Assembly: GCF_000003605.2 (NCBI RefSeq)
Contig: NW_003133348.1
Coordinates: 137,973 to 189,224 of the forward strand
Length of the DNA stretch: 51,252 nucleotides
DNA from: Saccoglossus kowalevskii
Lineage: Eukaryota > Hemichordata > Enteropneusta > Harrimaniidae
Reading direction: 5' to 3'
The translations under genes and the position numbers were made by a program. Positions 27,272 through 39,461 of the stretch are shown here, in pieces. How positions within the stretch are numbered: the first letter of the stretch is position 1; each line of letters begins with the position of its first letter. The notes beneath the pieces were generated by a model. It ran no database searches and was not told where the DNA came from. It worked only from the letters and a program-made list of their open reading frames with translations.

Positions 27272-27908
27272 NNNNNNNNNNNNNNNNNNNNNNNNNNNNN
27301 NNNNNNNNNNNNNNNNNNNNNNNNNNNNNNNNNNNNNNNNNNNNNNNNNNNNNNNNNNNNNNNNNNNNNNNNNNNNNNNNNNNNNNNNNNNNNNNNNNNN
27401 NNNNNNNNNNNNNNNNNNNNNNNNNNNNNNNNNNNNNNNNNNNNNNNNNNNNNNNNNNNNNNNNNNNNNNNNNNNNNNNNNNNNNNNNNNNNNNNNNNNN
27501 NNNNNNNNNNNNNNNNNNNNNNNNNNNNNNNNNNNNNNNNNNNNNNNNNNNNNNNNNNNNNNNNNNNNNNNNNNNNNNNNNNNNNNNNNNNNNNNNNNNN
27601 NNNNNNNNNNNNNNNNNNNNNNNNNNNNNNNNNNNNNNNNNNNNNNNNNNNNNNNNNNNNNNNNNNNNNNNNNNNNNNNNNNNNNNNNNNNNNNNNNNNN
27701 NNNNNNNNNNNNNNNNNNNNNNNNNNNNNNNNNNNNNNNNNNNNNNNNNNNNNNNNNNNNNNNNNNNNNNNNNNNNNNNNNNNNNNNNNNNNNNNNNNNN
27801 NNNNNNNNNNNNNNNNNNNNNNNNNNNNNNNNNNNNNNNNNNNNNNNNNNNNNNNNNNNNNNNNNNNNNNNNNNNNNNNNNNNNNNNNNNNNNNNNNNNN
27901 NNNNNNNN
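27272..27908. other. Assembly gap (637 N)
   Basis: Run of N. Open frames crossing it are artefacts. Confidence 0.99.
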
Positions 27909-30900
27909 AAATCAACATTACATAGAAATCACACAGCAGCAGATTCATTTAATCTTCTACATAAATTTGTTAAAAAATAAAGACACATTTTCATCCATGC
28001 AAGCCTGTCATTATTGTTTTCTTTATCTTCAGACAAATGCTAATGATATGTAAATTATATGCAAATTAGCCGCCACTCTGATACATTTTTCTGGGGAGAA
28101 CACTGCCTGGTAACTCCCACAGACCCAACTTCCAATAACCTATGCTGGGGTGATCAAGTACAATAATACCACTAAATCTAGGTCAAGAATTGGGTTTGAA
28201 TGCTGTTGGGGGAGTGGTGAAATGAACAAATCAAATGATCAAATAATACCCCCATCCCATCCTTGTTAAAGAGTTGCAGGTATATCAAGTGTATGATCCA
28301 CATCCAACTTTTAAATCACTTGCCTCATTAACATAATTTTTTTGACATAATCCTGCAACTGTTTCCCTTGAAAGCCAAGCAATAAAAGTTAAGGTCTGTT
28401 TAGTGTCAAGTAACAAATTCCATACAAGCTGCATGCATTCAAGCAATATAATCCATAATACTGCTTGGCAATATCACCTCTTTATCTGACAGCTTTTACA
28501 TTCAAACACTCAAAAGTTGAGTAAGTTATGACCTAATATTTATCTAGTTTAGACCCAATATGCCCAGAAATTCTATTCAAAATGACCACCAATGAAATGC
28601 AAGTTAACACTACCAAGATCACATAGAAATGTGTTTCCATAGAAATATAAGTGACCTCCACCCTTAAAAGATCTCTCTATGTGTTTGTGAGTGTCCTTCT
28701 TTTTTAGAAAGTGCTGCAATACATGGGTCAAGGAGGCCAGCTTTACTATGAATTTATATCATTAATAAATCACCTTAAGATGTAATCTGATTCAGTAACA
28801 AACATAAGGATCTCAATGAACCCATCTGTGAGTTTTTGAAGACCAATTTCAACAGAAGTTTACAAATGGTGCTGATCTATATGAACACAAATCCTCGGCT
28901 CAGCCCACATTTAATGATAAATGGCCTATAAAATGATGGGCAGTGAGAGGTTGAAGTCCAAAGTACCAAATTCAGAAAGAAGGGCATAAATCAGCTCATA
29001 TCAAGGTCAACATATCACCTCTGAGAGATAAAGCTAAATAATCAAGTACATGCCTGGCTTGGCCTGACACGTACCCACATCTGCCATCTCTTTGTCATTT
29101 AGTATCAATGATTTTTAAAACAAATATCTATTTTCATTTAAAAACTTCAATGAAAATTCTGCTTATAATTAACCTACTTAATTTACCATATTAGCAAAAT
29201 TTAGACACCTAATTGCTTGCCATCTTCACCAGCCATTCAGTTCATTCAACTGACGCCTCAACATTACACCTTGGCAGGACTCATATGATAAACCTTTATT
29301 TATTCTTGATTAAATCAAACACAATGGCACGTGCTCTGGTGTGTTTCCATGGTAATTGGAACACAAAGTCACATGTTATGATGCGTTTCCATGGGAAATC
29401 AAATGCGAAGTCGCATATTTATGTCAATTAAGCTATGACGTGATATAAGACTGCAGAATCCATTGGTTCAAATTTGAAAATGATGTGAACACTGATTGAT
29501 GGATCTAGCTGCTGAGTTCCAATACAGCTTTCCTAATACAATCATGCACAGGTTCATAAAGATGGCCATGGATGGACAGTTTCAATGAACCTGTGGGAAT
29601 CAGACAATGATCTCTTGCTTGTTTAATCATCTTGACAGAATTTTGCATCTAAATTTGTGCCTCATATCATGGAAAGTCTAAATATTTCCTGTGGGTATCC
29701 TAGCGTAAACTGTGATCACAAGTCCTTCCCCATGGAGCCCTAATTTGGCTCACATTTGCAATGTTCATGTGGAGTATGGGCAGGGTCTTAGCCAGCCACC
29801 AGTCCACCCTGCAAATGGACTGACAACTTTTTCCCATTTTTCTGTGTTTGCCTATTGTTCTTTGATAATTTTACCAAAATATTTTCAAAACCATCTACAT
29901 TCTTCATTAAGTTGAATTGTTTTGGACTGGCAATTGCAAATTCCTGGCTAATAGCCTGAGTATGGGTAGCAGAATTTGGTACTATTGTAACACAATCCCT
30001 GCAGCATTGTTTCAACTGAGATCAATAAAATAGTATCTGACAAGAAGGTTTGTAGAAGTTAACATAATTTGTTAAAAGCAAATGTTAACATTCCCAGTAT
30101 AAAACATTCCTAAAGAACAGACAACAAATGATTCCTGTAAAATTTAAACAACCACATTTAGTCAATTGGCAGCCATTGGTAAATACCAGTCTGTATTTCT
30201 TGTATCAATGCCTTTTGTGATAATAAAGACATTAAAATGGGCAAATGAAAAGGACTAAGCCTCATTACACTTGATGGGTTGGTAATATAATGTAATCAAC
30301 ATTAATGAGAATGCTTGATTTGGCTGTCTTACACATAGTATAAATTGAAACACTTGTTTGTTTTTTCTCACACAAATATGAAGCAGTTCTAAACAGTTGA
30401 GAGAATAATTGGAGCTTTTAAAATTCATTACCTTCCCCATTTTGGATGATTTATTCTAATTCTCATTAATACTGTAGACACATTAATTATTCACTGGTAA
30501 AACATGCTTGAAAGCAAGCAAAATAATTCTATGGTTCTATCATTTTCTATGGGTACTGTATGTGATATGTGCCACTATTGCAGAAATGAAGGAAACCGAT
30601 GGTATGGTAGTTGCAGATTGATACAATAACACACACACACAAACTGGAGGGAATCCTGGCCACAAAAAAACCTTGACACTGAAATTCCTTTGCAACTTAA
30701 ATGTGAGCAAAGGGTAATAGGAGTGAAAATAAGTGATTAGTGAATGTGGAAATTCCTAGTTTCTGATAGTAGAATTCCTGCGTTTAATAACTCCACAGTT
30801 CAGAGTCATACATACTTGTAATAGATAGAAATTACTATGCGAACGTCTTGCATGAGGCAAACACACCAACCATCATAGGAATTTAAGGTGAGATGGAGTG

Positions 30901-33710
30901 ACATCAAGGGAAACCACTTTGTTTCATTAATTACTGCATTTCTGAAGTATTTTGGTGTTCATGTTGATGATATAATCATTGGTAACTATTTGGTACAAGC
31001 CACTCTTCTAGTTCTTAGATTAGATTGACTGTTTTGGGACAGATGAACTGAAAGCTGAACAGTACCCCAAATACCAGGCAATTACCAATTACTAATTAAA
31101 TATGTTCTACCATCTGATACGAAAATAAAACTTATTGGTGCAGTTAGCATTATTAAATTAAATTGTATACAAAACCTTAACAGTACAAGATGTAGTATAA
31201 AATATTAAAATACTGTGAATTATTTTATACATGGTATGCTGATAAATTAAATTGACACATGGAATCCATGTGCTTCATTATAAATAACATACAACTAGAG
31301 CCTACAGGGGCAAATGATAATCTCAGGGTATTTAATTTTTGCTCAGATTTACGCCTTTGGCAAATATAAATTACAAGTGAAATTAAAGGATTCAAGAGTA
31401 GACAGTTGCATTACTTGCGACCAAAGATCATGGAATATCAATTTATTATATGTCTGTCTTGACTTCTTATAGTACTAAAGATATGTGGAAATTCTAATTC
31501 AACATGCACAACATCAAATTATAGTCACCAATTAATCAAGAATTAATGAGATGTTACACTTCAGGGTATCAATCCACAGCTTGGCTAACACAAACTTTCA
31601 AATTAAAATGAAAGACTGACATTTCTGGTATGTCTTTCACCACAGATAAACCTGAATGGCATAGCTTAAAATGACCTTGTTGGAGTTATTTATACCTTTT
31701 ACCTTGCAATTGGCCTTGACAACAAACTACTACAGGCTGTTATTTTCTTGCTTTAAGGTGTTAATTGCTATCAATTAAGGAGTAACTGCAACCAGATTAC
31801 AGTTTAACAACTATTTGTATACTATTAACACCTTGTAAATGCCCCAGAGGCAACCAATGGGGTTCAGCGGAAGGCCATTCACTAATTCACACCTACTTCC
31901 AAACTTTGACAGCTATCCTCAAAATAAGCAGCCAGTGAGTGTTTATTGTTGTTTTTTTTTAAACCAGGAAAACAAATTACATAATGAAAGTACACTTTCA
32001 CTGGCACTTTTGTGTTTGTACAGGTCAATTATGCTCAGATTCTCTATTAGAATCTAACTCACTGATAAGGAAGCATAAGCAAGTAATTAGTCATTTTTAT
32101 GTAAAGTACAAGTACATGGTATTAGCATGTCCAGGACACACATATACTAAAGAGTAATTCACTTTGACAATAGCTAACAAGCATTATGTAATTTTACAAA
32201 GTGAGAAATTTGTATTCCAGACCCAAATTACTAATATAAATAATATAGATTTACAATATGAATTGCATAATTTTTCTTGCCAAAATTCTGGTGCTCATAT
32301 TCATATATTTTTCTATGATTTCTTTTGGGTGAAATAGACAAAGTTTCCCATTGGCTGCAGGGCTGCGACAGCAAGTGATGTCATCTAAACATGTGGCAGA
32401 CGGCCATAGCATGTTTACATATGAACATTTATCCATGAGCCTTTGCGGTTTTACGGTGTGTTGTTATCGCAGCCTAGGACTCTCCTGTACATCTACAGGT
32501 AATGATTTCTTCGCTCTAAGTATGTACACAACTAGAAAATATAGTTATTGAATCATAAATTCTTTTTAATCAGTAACCACATATTCATTTAGTGGTTTAC
32601 CATTTATTTTCTGATTGTTAATAGCATTTTCTGGGTCAGCGAAAGTGATTACAAGGGATTTTATACATCCACACTATTTTTGAGGTGAGAAAAAAAACAA
32701 AGGCAACATTTCTTTTATGTAGTGGTACATATATATACAAGATCCAGTGGCCCATATCATGCAGTATTTTTCTATAAATGGTCTAGTTACTAATGGCACA
32801 ACACATTTTATCACTATATTCTGCTGTTACTCAGTCTAATCGACGATTTGTTTTGATCTCCACTTTACCAAAGTACAACACAATTCACCTGGTAGTCACA
32901 AGTTTTAAATTATTAATTCACTGTATGCAAAGTATTTAGAAAATATGAGAACTAATCTTAGAGCTAGAGAATACCTGCTAATACCTGTTTCATTCACATT
33001 TACAGCTTATAAATTGCTGGCATTTTTCGGTCCCCACACAAGGTAAATGTTTTTACATGCATTCAAACAGAGAACAAGCAGTCACAAGTATGCAAATGTC
33101 GATAGGAGGCTTATTCTTATAAAAACAACATGATTTTAACTTCCAGTTTGCAAACAACTTTAAAAGCTGGTTGTTGTTGTTGTAACACAAAGGAATTTAG
33201 TCTTGCATAAGATAAACTGGATTTTCTAAACGGTTTCTGAAGAAAAGTTGGTATCTAGTACATGATGGCCAAAAACATTCAACAATATTGATCTACTTAA
33301 AAATGCAATAGGTCTAATGAAATCCTGGGAAACTTATTTAACACTTCTCGACATTAATTCATTAGAATTTTCTATATTTTCAATCAATGAATAACTGAAC
33401 ACACATGCCATAGAAATTGATAATATACACCAAAATCAATCTACAAAGACACAGTATATACTCAGCTATTTAATTTTAGCCCACTGTATGGTCTCAATTC
33501 TAGTACAACCCTGTGATGTTGCTAGATTTTACTAGATAGGTAAATTCACAATTTTGCAATGTAGCCAATTTTATTTAAAAAAAAATCATTACTAAGTAGT
33601 ATATTGTATTATTCTCTACTACAGTTTTACATTCCATGAGTCAAGTTGAGGAATTTTTAATTCTGTTCCATTTTGTCACTTAGATAAGAATTCAAGCTTT
33701 TCTGAAAGAC
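27909..33710. other. AT-rich non-coding DNA
   Basis: No exon was recognised. A 42-bp imperfect direct duplication (GYGTTTCCATGG at 29341 and 29383) is the only repeat noted. It lies in the presumed intron 3 of the ADAMTS-type gene. Confidence 0.4.
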
Positions 33711-33720
33711 CAATGTAATC

Positions 33721-33751
33721 ACAGTCCCTCTATCATAAATAGAGAGACTGT
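33721..33751. mobile_element. 31-bp hairpin insertion with 9-bp direct flanks, copy 1
   Basis: ACAGTCCCTCTAT (33721-33733), loop CATAA, ATAGAGAGACTGT (33739-33751): 12 of 13 arm positions pair. It is bounded by AATGTAATC (33712-33720) and AGTGTAATC (33752-33760), a 9-bp direct repeat with one mismatch. The arms match those at 43743-43774, while the flanks are unrelated. This is consistent with insertion by transposition of an extremely short non-autonomous element. Confidence 0.6.
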
Positions 33752-33992
33752 AGTGTAATCAATGGGTTCATGAAATCCGCATAACATACTAGTACTTAGC
33801 ATTTTTTTCCAGAGCATTATCGAGTAGGGATCTTGAGTACTTTTGAGCAACTTGTCATTATTATCTGTTGTGAATAAACCAATATTTGCTTTAGGACAAT
33901 GATCAGCCATTACAGATTATACAGTAAAACACTCCAGAATTGCAGACATTGGAGCTCCAAAAGAAGGGAAGGGCAAACTGCACAAGTTTTCA

Positions 33993-34090
33993 CAGTGGCG
34001 GATCCAAGCATACACACACTTACACCTGTGCAGTAGTCAGATTCGCCAGGAAGTACCAAAAATGGTAATGATTTCCTGACTTTGAATGAC
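33993..34090. repeat. Dispersed repeat core, copy 1
   Basis: The minus strand TTTTTGGTACTTCCTGGCGA with its flanks (34016-34080) is about 75% identical to the minus strand of 43994-44058. Adjacent CAGTGGCGGATCCA (33993-34006) resembles a hAT-type transposon end. Substitutions are not concentrated at third codon positions, so it is not a coding duplicate. Confidence 0.45.
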
Positions 34091-34539
34091 ACAGCATATC
34101 ATTAACAGTCTCAGGCGGTATTCAGTGTCAAAACCCTGATCTACAACTGACTTGGGACTGTGTGTTTTTGCAGGCGATTCAATCAGCCTGAACAAAATTA
34201 CCTAGTCATGTATTGAAAGCTTTGAAAGCAAAAGAATCAGTGTTCACGTTAACATTGATGTCAGCCATGCAAGAAACAGAACAAAGACCAAAGTTTTCCC
34301 TTCCTGCAGTAGTTAATTAATCGTAAAATTATTTAATTTTATTCTTGTGTTGAAAACAAAGGACAATTGACCGTGTTGAAAGCTAATCTCATACTCTTGC
34401 TATAAAATATTCTATTGTTCCACCCAAAAGAATGACGCTGCTTTAGTTGCTCAAAATTCTTGCATAAGCTGCAGCAAGCAAATACTGGTAATTACTTTTT
34501 TGGGGGCTGAAAACCATAACTATTGCTGAAGATGTAACT

Positions 34540-34680
34540 TATTTTAAATGAAAAGTTTGAAAATCTATGTAAACCATATGATTTCATTCGATATAGTTTT
34601 ACTGATTTAAATATTAAGCGAGAATAAAAATTAAACAAATTTTTAACGAATGTAAAGTATTCTACAGTACTCGTGATTAC
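34540..34680. repeat. Possible decayed relative of the palindromic MITE at 11147-11358
   Basis: GTAAAGTATTCTACAGTA (34651-34668) matches the family terminus, and GCGAGAATAAAAATTAAA upstream resembles its GCGAAAATAAA motif. Only one end is convincing. Confidence 0.3.
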
Positions 34681-34850
34681 ACACAAGGAAGCTCAAAATG
34701 CCATAAACAGAATACTAGTATATATACAGAATACATCTTGGACTGAGCAGTCATTTTTGTTTATGTAGCTCCTTGGAGAGCGTGATTTCTTCTGGATTAT
34801 TAAATAAATACAACTCCAGTGTTTGAGTAATAATGTGGAACTCCTCTTAC

Positions 34851-35019
34851 CTTTAACCCCGCAAGTTGATTCGATTGGTTTCTGTGTATGGGGCAAATCA
34901 GTATGCTTGTAAATCACATGTGGTTTACTGTTCTCATCAGCCACCGTGTCTTTACTATCTTCACTTGGTAAAGGCTCCACATAATACTGTGTTCCATTTT
35001 CAGTTTTGAAGGCACCAAA
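34851..35019 (-). CDS. ADAMTS-type metalloprotease, end of propeptide with cysteine-switch-like CGV
   Basis: The acceptor is AAAACTAG before TTTGGTGCC, a pyrimidine-rich but slightly weak site. The donor is TTAAAG before GTAAGA. The 169 bases enter in phase 0 and leave in phase 1. Residues FGAFKTENGTQYYVEPLP match the ADAMTS propeptide block 'G-x-F-x-x-x-x-G-x-Y-x-(I/V)-E-P-L'. KPHVIYKH is the usual 'P-H-x-(I/V)-Y-x' block. STCGVK near the end supplies the conserved late-propeptide cysteine. The next exon should begin with the furin site and catalytic domain, but nothing of that kind is visible to the left. Confidence 0.88.
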
Positions 35020-36605
35020 CTAGTTTTAAAAGAAAAACAAAACAAACAATGTAAGGCTTCAACATGGCTGTTTGAATTGACAGCTTTCAGAAGCATAAAT
35101 GAGGAGATGGTGGCGCTAACTGTGCGAAAACTTTGCTATAGGACAATAGCCTGACCTTTTCAGTGTAACTAAGTTCAGAGTTCGGGACTTGAGTCATCAC
35201 CAATAATAGCAATTCAAAAATCAATTATCATTCATTGCACAGACCAGTAATGCGAAAAGAAAAAATGAACCTAAATAATCCAGAATCAAGAGCTTGCACA
35301 GTGATTACTTAAAGCAAAAATAAATAGACATGCCAAAAATAGAATACTGCAGTGGTAGAACATATTTAGTGTAAAAGTTGAGCGCTAATGTATGTTGACA
35401 GTTGAAGCACACAGTAAGGAAATCCGTTTCCAATTCACTTTAGGGTGCTTTAAACATGAGCCAATATTATAAATAAATTTGGGTTAAAAAAATATCAGGT
35501 CTGCTATATTAAATTACTGTAAAAAATGTTAATGGTAGCCATGAAGACAAAATTTATGTGAAAGTCCATGTATTTAGGGACCCTAGTAACATTTTCACTG
35601 GCAATAATTTTTTTGCGATTTTCACTGTTTCTCACAAAAAAAAAGTAGTGCACAGTAACGGGTATGTTCCATAATAAACCTTGACCAAAATGTAGAATTA
35701 CAAATAAATGAACTCCAATAGTTGTTGACAGTGTATGGTTGTCAGGTTGTGTAGGACTATACACAAAGTACACACAAAGGATGACAGTATTAAAATCCTT
35801 CTTTTATTGCTCCATCAAATATCTGCTTGCCGATCCACCTCCGATGTACCCCCCCCCCCTCAATAGCCCACCAATGATGGTCTATTCCTCATTATCTTTT
35901 CTTGGTTCAAGAATGTAATGTTTGAGAACGAACAAGAAATTATTGACTTGTATTGTTTTTAAATTCAAGCCATCGAGCTGAAGGTGCTGATTTGTCCACC
36001 TAAAATGCTAGTCACAGCAAATTATTTGTTTCTTGCAGCGGTCATGTATGGAATGAATGTCAACAATTTGTAAACAAATATGTAAACTACGGAGTTTGTG
36101 TATAAACGTACAGGTTGTGTACGGACGTGAAAGGAGGCTGCCTCCAGGGAAATAAAAGGTTATGACGACAATTTGAAAGATCATTTGCTCACTGGGACTT
36201 CTTTTTTACTTTACATGTTTAGCGTTGCAGAGGCAATATACCACACAATCAAACGGCGCAACTCCACTTTGTTTACATTCTTCAAATAAATTTACAATTG
36301 TAATCCCCGGAAACGAAGACAGAGGTCACTATCATGGCCCAGCTGGGAATTTACACCAGTTCGGACGTACTGGCTTTGTTCCAAATAGTCTGGCAGCAAA
36401 GCAGACCGGATTACATCGTTCACAAGTCACAAGGAAAGGCACATGTCTTCAACTTGTTTTGTTTTCTGAACGGATGCCGCTGCTACATTTAACCATGATT
36501 TAACATACATAATGAATATGATGCGATCTGGACCTCGGGAGATAGCGGCGTCCATTAAAATTGCGTAAAGTGTGATTATGCTGTGTCGTAAGGAATAATA
36601 CTCAC
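35020..36605 (-). other. Intron 2 of the ADAMTS-type gene
   Basis: The phase-0 intron runs from GTGAGT to AAACTAG on the minus strand. It holds an 11-base C run at about 35849-35859 and a short plus-strand ORF (36334-36492) in locally CpG-richer sequence. No other feature was recognised. Confidence 0.8.
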
Positions 36606-37009
36606 CATTCCCGCACACAGACTGAACACAGCGTTCGATCCCGGGTGTGAGTCGACATGGCCGGAGAAAAAACAATGACTTACTGACGGCTCTGTCAGTA
36701 TTGTGTCGTCTCCATACTCCCCCGTTAAAGTATCATTAACATTTCCATGTCCCATATTCCCTGAATATTCAAACACAAAACTGCCAGCTAAAAATCCCTC
36801 ATCTTCTCTCAAATTTAGATGGAACTTTTGACCGAATGCTTCGATAACATACGCCGCTGTAGAGTTCCAGCTCTCTTCCGAATTTGCTGCCTGTCTACGA
36901 TTGCGAAAATGAAGATTTGAAGGGAATGTCTTGCCATCTGAGTTCACTCTGATAGGAAACACGACTTCATGGCCTTTGACGGACTGTCCAAGTACTCTCT
37001 TGGAATCCC
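36606..37009 (-). CDS. ADAMTS-type metalloprotease, propeptide exon (reprolysin-family propeptide)
   Basis: The exon is 404 bases, entering in phase 1 and leaving in phase 0. Its acceptor is TTTTACGCAG and its donor is GGAATG before GTGAGT. The protein shows the order of conserved blocks of the ADAM/ADAMTS propeptide: EVVFPIRVNSDGK, the basic LHFRNRRQ, AYVIEAFGQKFHLNL, GFLAGSFVFEY, then HCFFSGHVDSHPGSNAVFSL and CAGM. The blocks most resemble the ADAMTS9/20 (GON-1) branch, notably the V-F-P-x-R-V-N start followed by a basic patch; that subtype call is an inference. The propeptide keeps the zinc protease latent and helps folding in the secretory pathway. The NST and NDT triplets are possible N-glycosylation sites. 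Confidence 0.9.
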
Positions 37010-37313
37010 CTGCGTAAAAGATGAAGAATCATAAATACAACCTTTTTCAGCTACGCGAGCAGTTCATTCAAAGAGCCTTATGCGAGTTTAAAATGCGTGG
37101 GCGAATGGTTTTTAAAACTTTCTGAGACATACAGGACTGGTCCAAAGTTATCAAAAGTCGAGTCAAGACCCATAAATCAACGAGAAGGTAAAACTACCTT
37201 TACATAACACACCGCGTCCAGTAGTTACACAGACTTCCATCGCGATTTCAAGGGGCGACAAACTTTGACACACAAGCGTACACTTACATATACAGAATAT
37301 ACAGAAAACCCAC
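37010..37313 (-). other. Intron 1 of the ADAMTS-type gene
   Basis: This 304-base phase-1 intron begins GTGGGT and ends TTTTACGCAG on the minus strand. Open frames inside it are chance read-through of the flanking exons. Confidence 0.82.
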
Positions 37314-37407
37314 CTTGACCGGCCTGGACGTTCTGTGTTTGAAGCCCTAGCGCTGCTGGCTGCAACAAACACACGAGCAGTACTAAAGCAACCAACACAG
37401 AACACAT
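37314..37407 (-). CDS. ADAMTS-type metalloprotease, first coding exon (signal peptide)
   Basis: The start is the ATG at 37405-37407, which has A at -3. A longer reading upstream would need a non-ATG start. The first residues, MCSVLVALVLLVCLLQP, form a classical signal peptide: a short N-region, a Leu/Val hydrophobic core, then small residues (AALG) suitable for signal peptidase. This matches a secreted extracellular-matrix protease. The exon ends at the consensus donor GGTCAAG before GTGGGT, leaving one base (phase 1) that joins correctly to the exon at 36606-37009. The exon lies just downstream of a promoter with GC and CCAAT boxes. A short upstream ORF ends two bases before this ATG. Confidence 0.85.
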
Positions 37408-37409
37408 GA

Positions 37410-37436
37410 TCAACCTGTTACTACCGTACTCTGCAT
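37410..37436 (-). promoter_or_regulatory. Upstream ORF in the presumed 5'UTR of the ADAMTS-type gene
   Basis: An ATG at 37434-37436 opens eight codons (MQSTVVTG) followed by TGA at 37410-37412. This is out of frame with the main ORF and stops two bases before its ATG. If the transcript starts upstream of it, translation of the main ORF would depend on leaky scanning or reinitiation. Whether it is transcribed is not shown by the sequence. Confidence 0.4.
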
Positions 37437-37559
37437 GCAAACACTGAAGGTCTTTCCCCGATACGATCAGCTGGAGCGAAAGTAGGCTTCAAGCCAAGGG
37501 AACTCCGTTACTGTAATATGGCATTTCTCCAAGACACCCAGCATCGAAATCAGCAAATA

Positions 37560-37590
37560 GCCCCGCCCCTGATTGAGACGCTTAACCAAT
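37560..37590 (-). promoter_or_regulatory. GC box and CCAAT box of the ADAMTS-type gene promoter
   Basis: On the plus strand AGCCCCGCCCC (37559-37569) is an Sp1-type GC box, reading GGGGCGGGGC on the minus strand. CCAAT at 37586-37590 is an inverted CCAAT box relative to the gene. Both lie 150-185 bases upstream of the start codon, in a locally GC-richer stretch with no clear TATA box. This is the usual layout of a TATA-less promoter. Transcription factor names are inferred from the motifs. Confidence 0.55.
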
Positions 37591-39460
37591 CACCACCGAC
37601 CGGACATCAAACAGTGGTAATCAGCAAGCAAATTGCAATCCAACACACGTTGTACACACAGTAATATCTCCTTCAAAGTCACCCGCGAAATATTCTGCTA
37701 CAAAAGATGGTTGTTTTTCAAATTAAAGAACAATTGTTGGCAATAACAATAGATTGCGTTCCACGATTTTCGGCCCAAGCTATTAACAAGTACTTAATAA
37801 CTGACATCTCGTCTGCTAAACGAAAGACCGATTGAATGGATGTTATTCGCTTTGACTCGGGAAGGGAACTAAATGAAGAAATTATAAATCGACGACCTAT
37901 TCGTGGAACAAACTGTTTATATCGGCTGTATATCGAGTGTACGATTTACTGCATGTTATCGCCGTCCGAATCGCCGATTTTGGATAGTCAGAAGAAAACA
38001 AAGTTTTCAGGTAGAAATAATAAGCCGTAGAAAAGAAAACAAAGATTTAGAAAACTCTTTTCACAAAGTCTAAACTTTAAACCAGAGCCGAATTCAATGG
38101 TTCACGGTATTTTATTAGGAATGTGTTTTCAGATCATGTAGCCCCGAACAGAAGAAAGCACGGAAGAAAGAATTTTGTTTTGTCATGATCGACATGAAAT
38201 TCTCTGAGACGGAGATGTCATTTTAAGAAGTTATGAATACATTATATGATATCTTTAAAATTACTAGAACAAGAAACAATATACGCATCGACAGGCTATT
38301 AAATTCGTCAAAACACAATTTATTTTAAAGTTTATTTGGTGGTTTACGAACACAGGAAGCGGTTCACGGCTTGCGCACATCCTTTGCTCCCTGACGACCC
38401 TTCCGACCGTTGTATCAACATACTAGTACCACTATCCATTATACGCATGTGTGTAAACAGAGCAGCTAACTTTCCCAGCACTATTTTTTAGGGAAATTGT
38501 AAACTACGTTTTGTGCAACAGTAACTACGTTGTTGGACGTGTGCCGCCTCGCTTGTCATATTCCTATCCGAGAAATGAAAGTACGGTGAATAACCCATGG
38601 TAGTGGAAGTATGCCAGTATTTTAAGAACGCGTCTAAGGTTACTGGTGTTTCATTTTTCAGATTCTGTGAATGAAATAACAATTTACAGTTTATGTATAG
38701 CACAAACAAGTACAATATTATGTATGCTGATGCTGACTCACATCAACTCACCGGGATGTGTATAGTCTGAGAAATAGATTTTCTCATAAATACATATGCC
38801 AATTATCAGTGGGGCATATATGTTGGTTTTACCGAATGGGCGAAAATAAATTGTCAAGCGTCAGGTGTGTATTAATAACCCAAGCATGTGACGTGTTGTA
38901 TAATAGTCATACATAAGTGCAATTACTACAGTGAGGTGAAAAGCTTTGGAAAATTTCAATGCGCGGTTCATTCAAGCTAAACATGTAAACCAGCCCGGTA
39001 TCACCGGATGTGGCCGGTCCCATTCTTACACGCCTTGAAGGACTGAAAAAATATTATCCGGTAACAGGAGGAAGACCAAACTGTGTGAAACAGTATTACG
39101 ATTTATAATTTGGGTTGTGGTGTAATATGTTTTGGGGGAATCATACTTGGGTATGTCTCGCTTACTGTAGTGCGTTGATTCAGACATGCACCTGTTTTGC
39201 AGCACTTGCCCATTGTACGCCGCCGACTCAAAACCGGGTCTGTACTGTACGTAGTTTTAATAAATCTAACTATTTAAATATTTTTGAATGTGTTGTTTTG
39301 AGTAGTTAAAATTAGCAGAGCCACTGGTCAACAGTGGTCAACAGTTGTGTTTGTACAACCTTGTTACAGCGTCAAGTTTATAGCTCCAACAGCTATACAC
39401 ACCATACCCAGGCACCATGACGCAGGTTTCGAAACGTTTAGGTATGATTCAATAATTTAT
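37591..39460. other. Upstream intergenic region of the ADAMTS-type gene
   Basis: Locally CpG-richer than the left half of the window. One minus-strand open segment at 38530-38664 after a good acceptor is discussed as a possible decayed exon. No supported gene was found. Confidence 0.4.
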
Positions 39461-39461
39461 C

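Noticed and set aside
27199-28053. Long open frames across 27235-28053
   Set aside because: They are almost entirely N from the assembly gap at 27272-27908.
29690-29830. GC-richer minus-strand segment as a possible ADAMTS exon
   Set aside because: An acceptor-like site exists, but the translation has no metalloprotease, disintegrin or thrombospondin features and hits a stop soon after.
33910-34118. Similar minus-strand frames at 33910-34092 and 43894-44118 as a duplicated exon
   Set aside because: The matching codons differ as often at first and second as at third positions, so the similarity reflects a non-coding dispersed repeat.
37163-37405. Alternative 80-codon minus-strand frame over exon 1 of the ADAMTS-type gene
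   Set aside because: It is out of frame with the signal peptide and propeptide, and it reads through a consensus splice donor.
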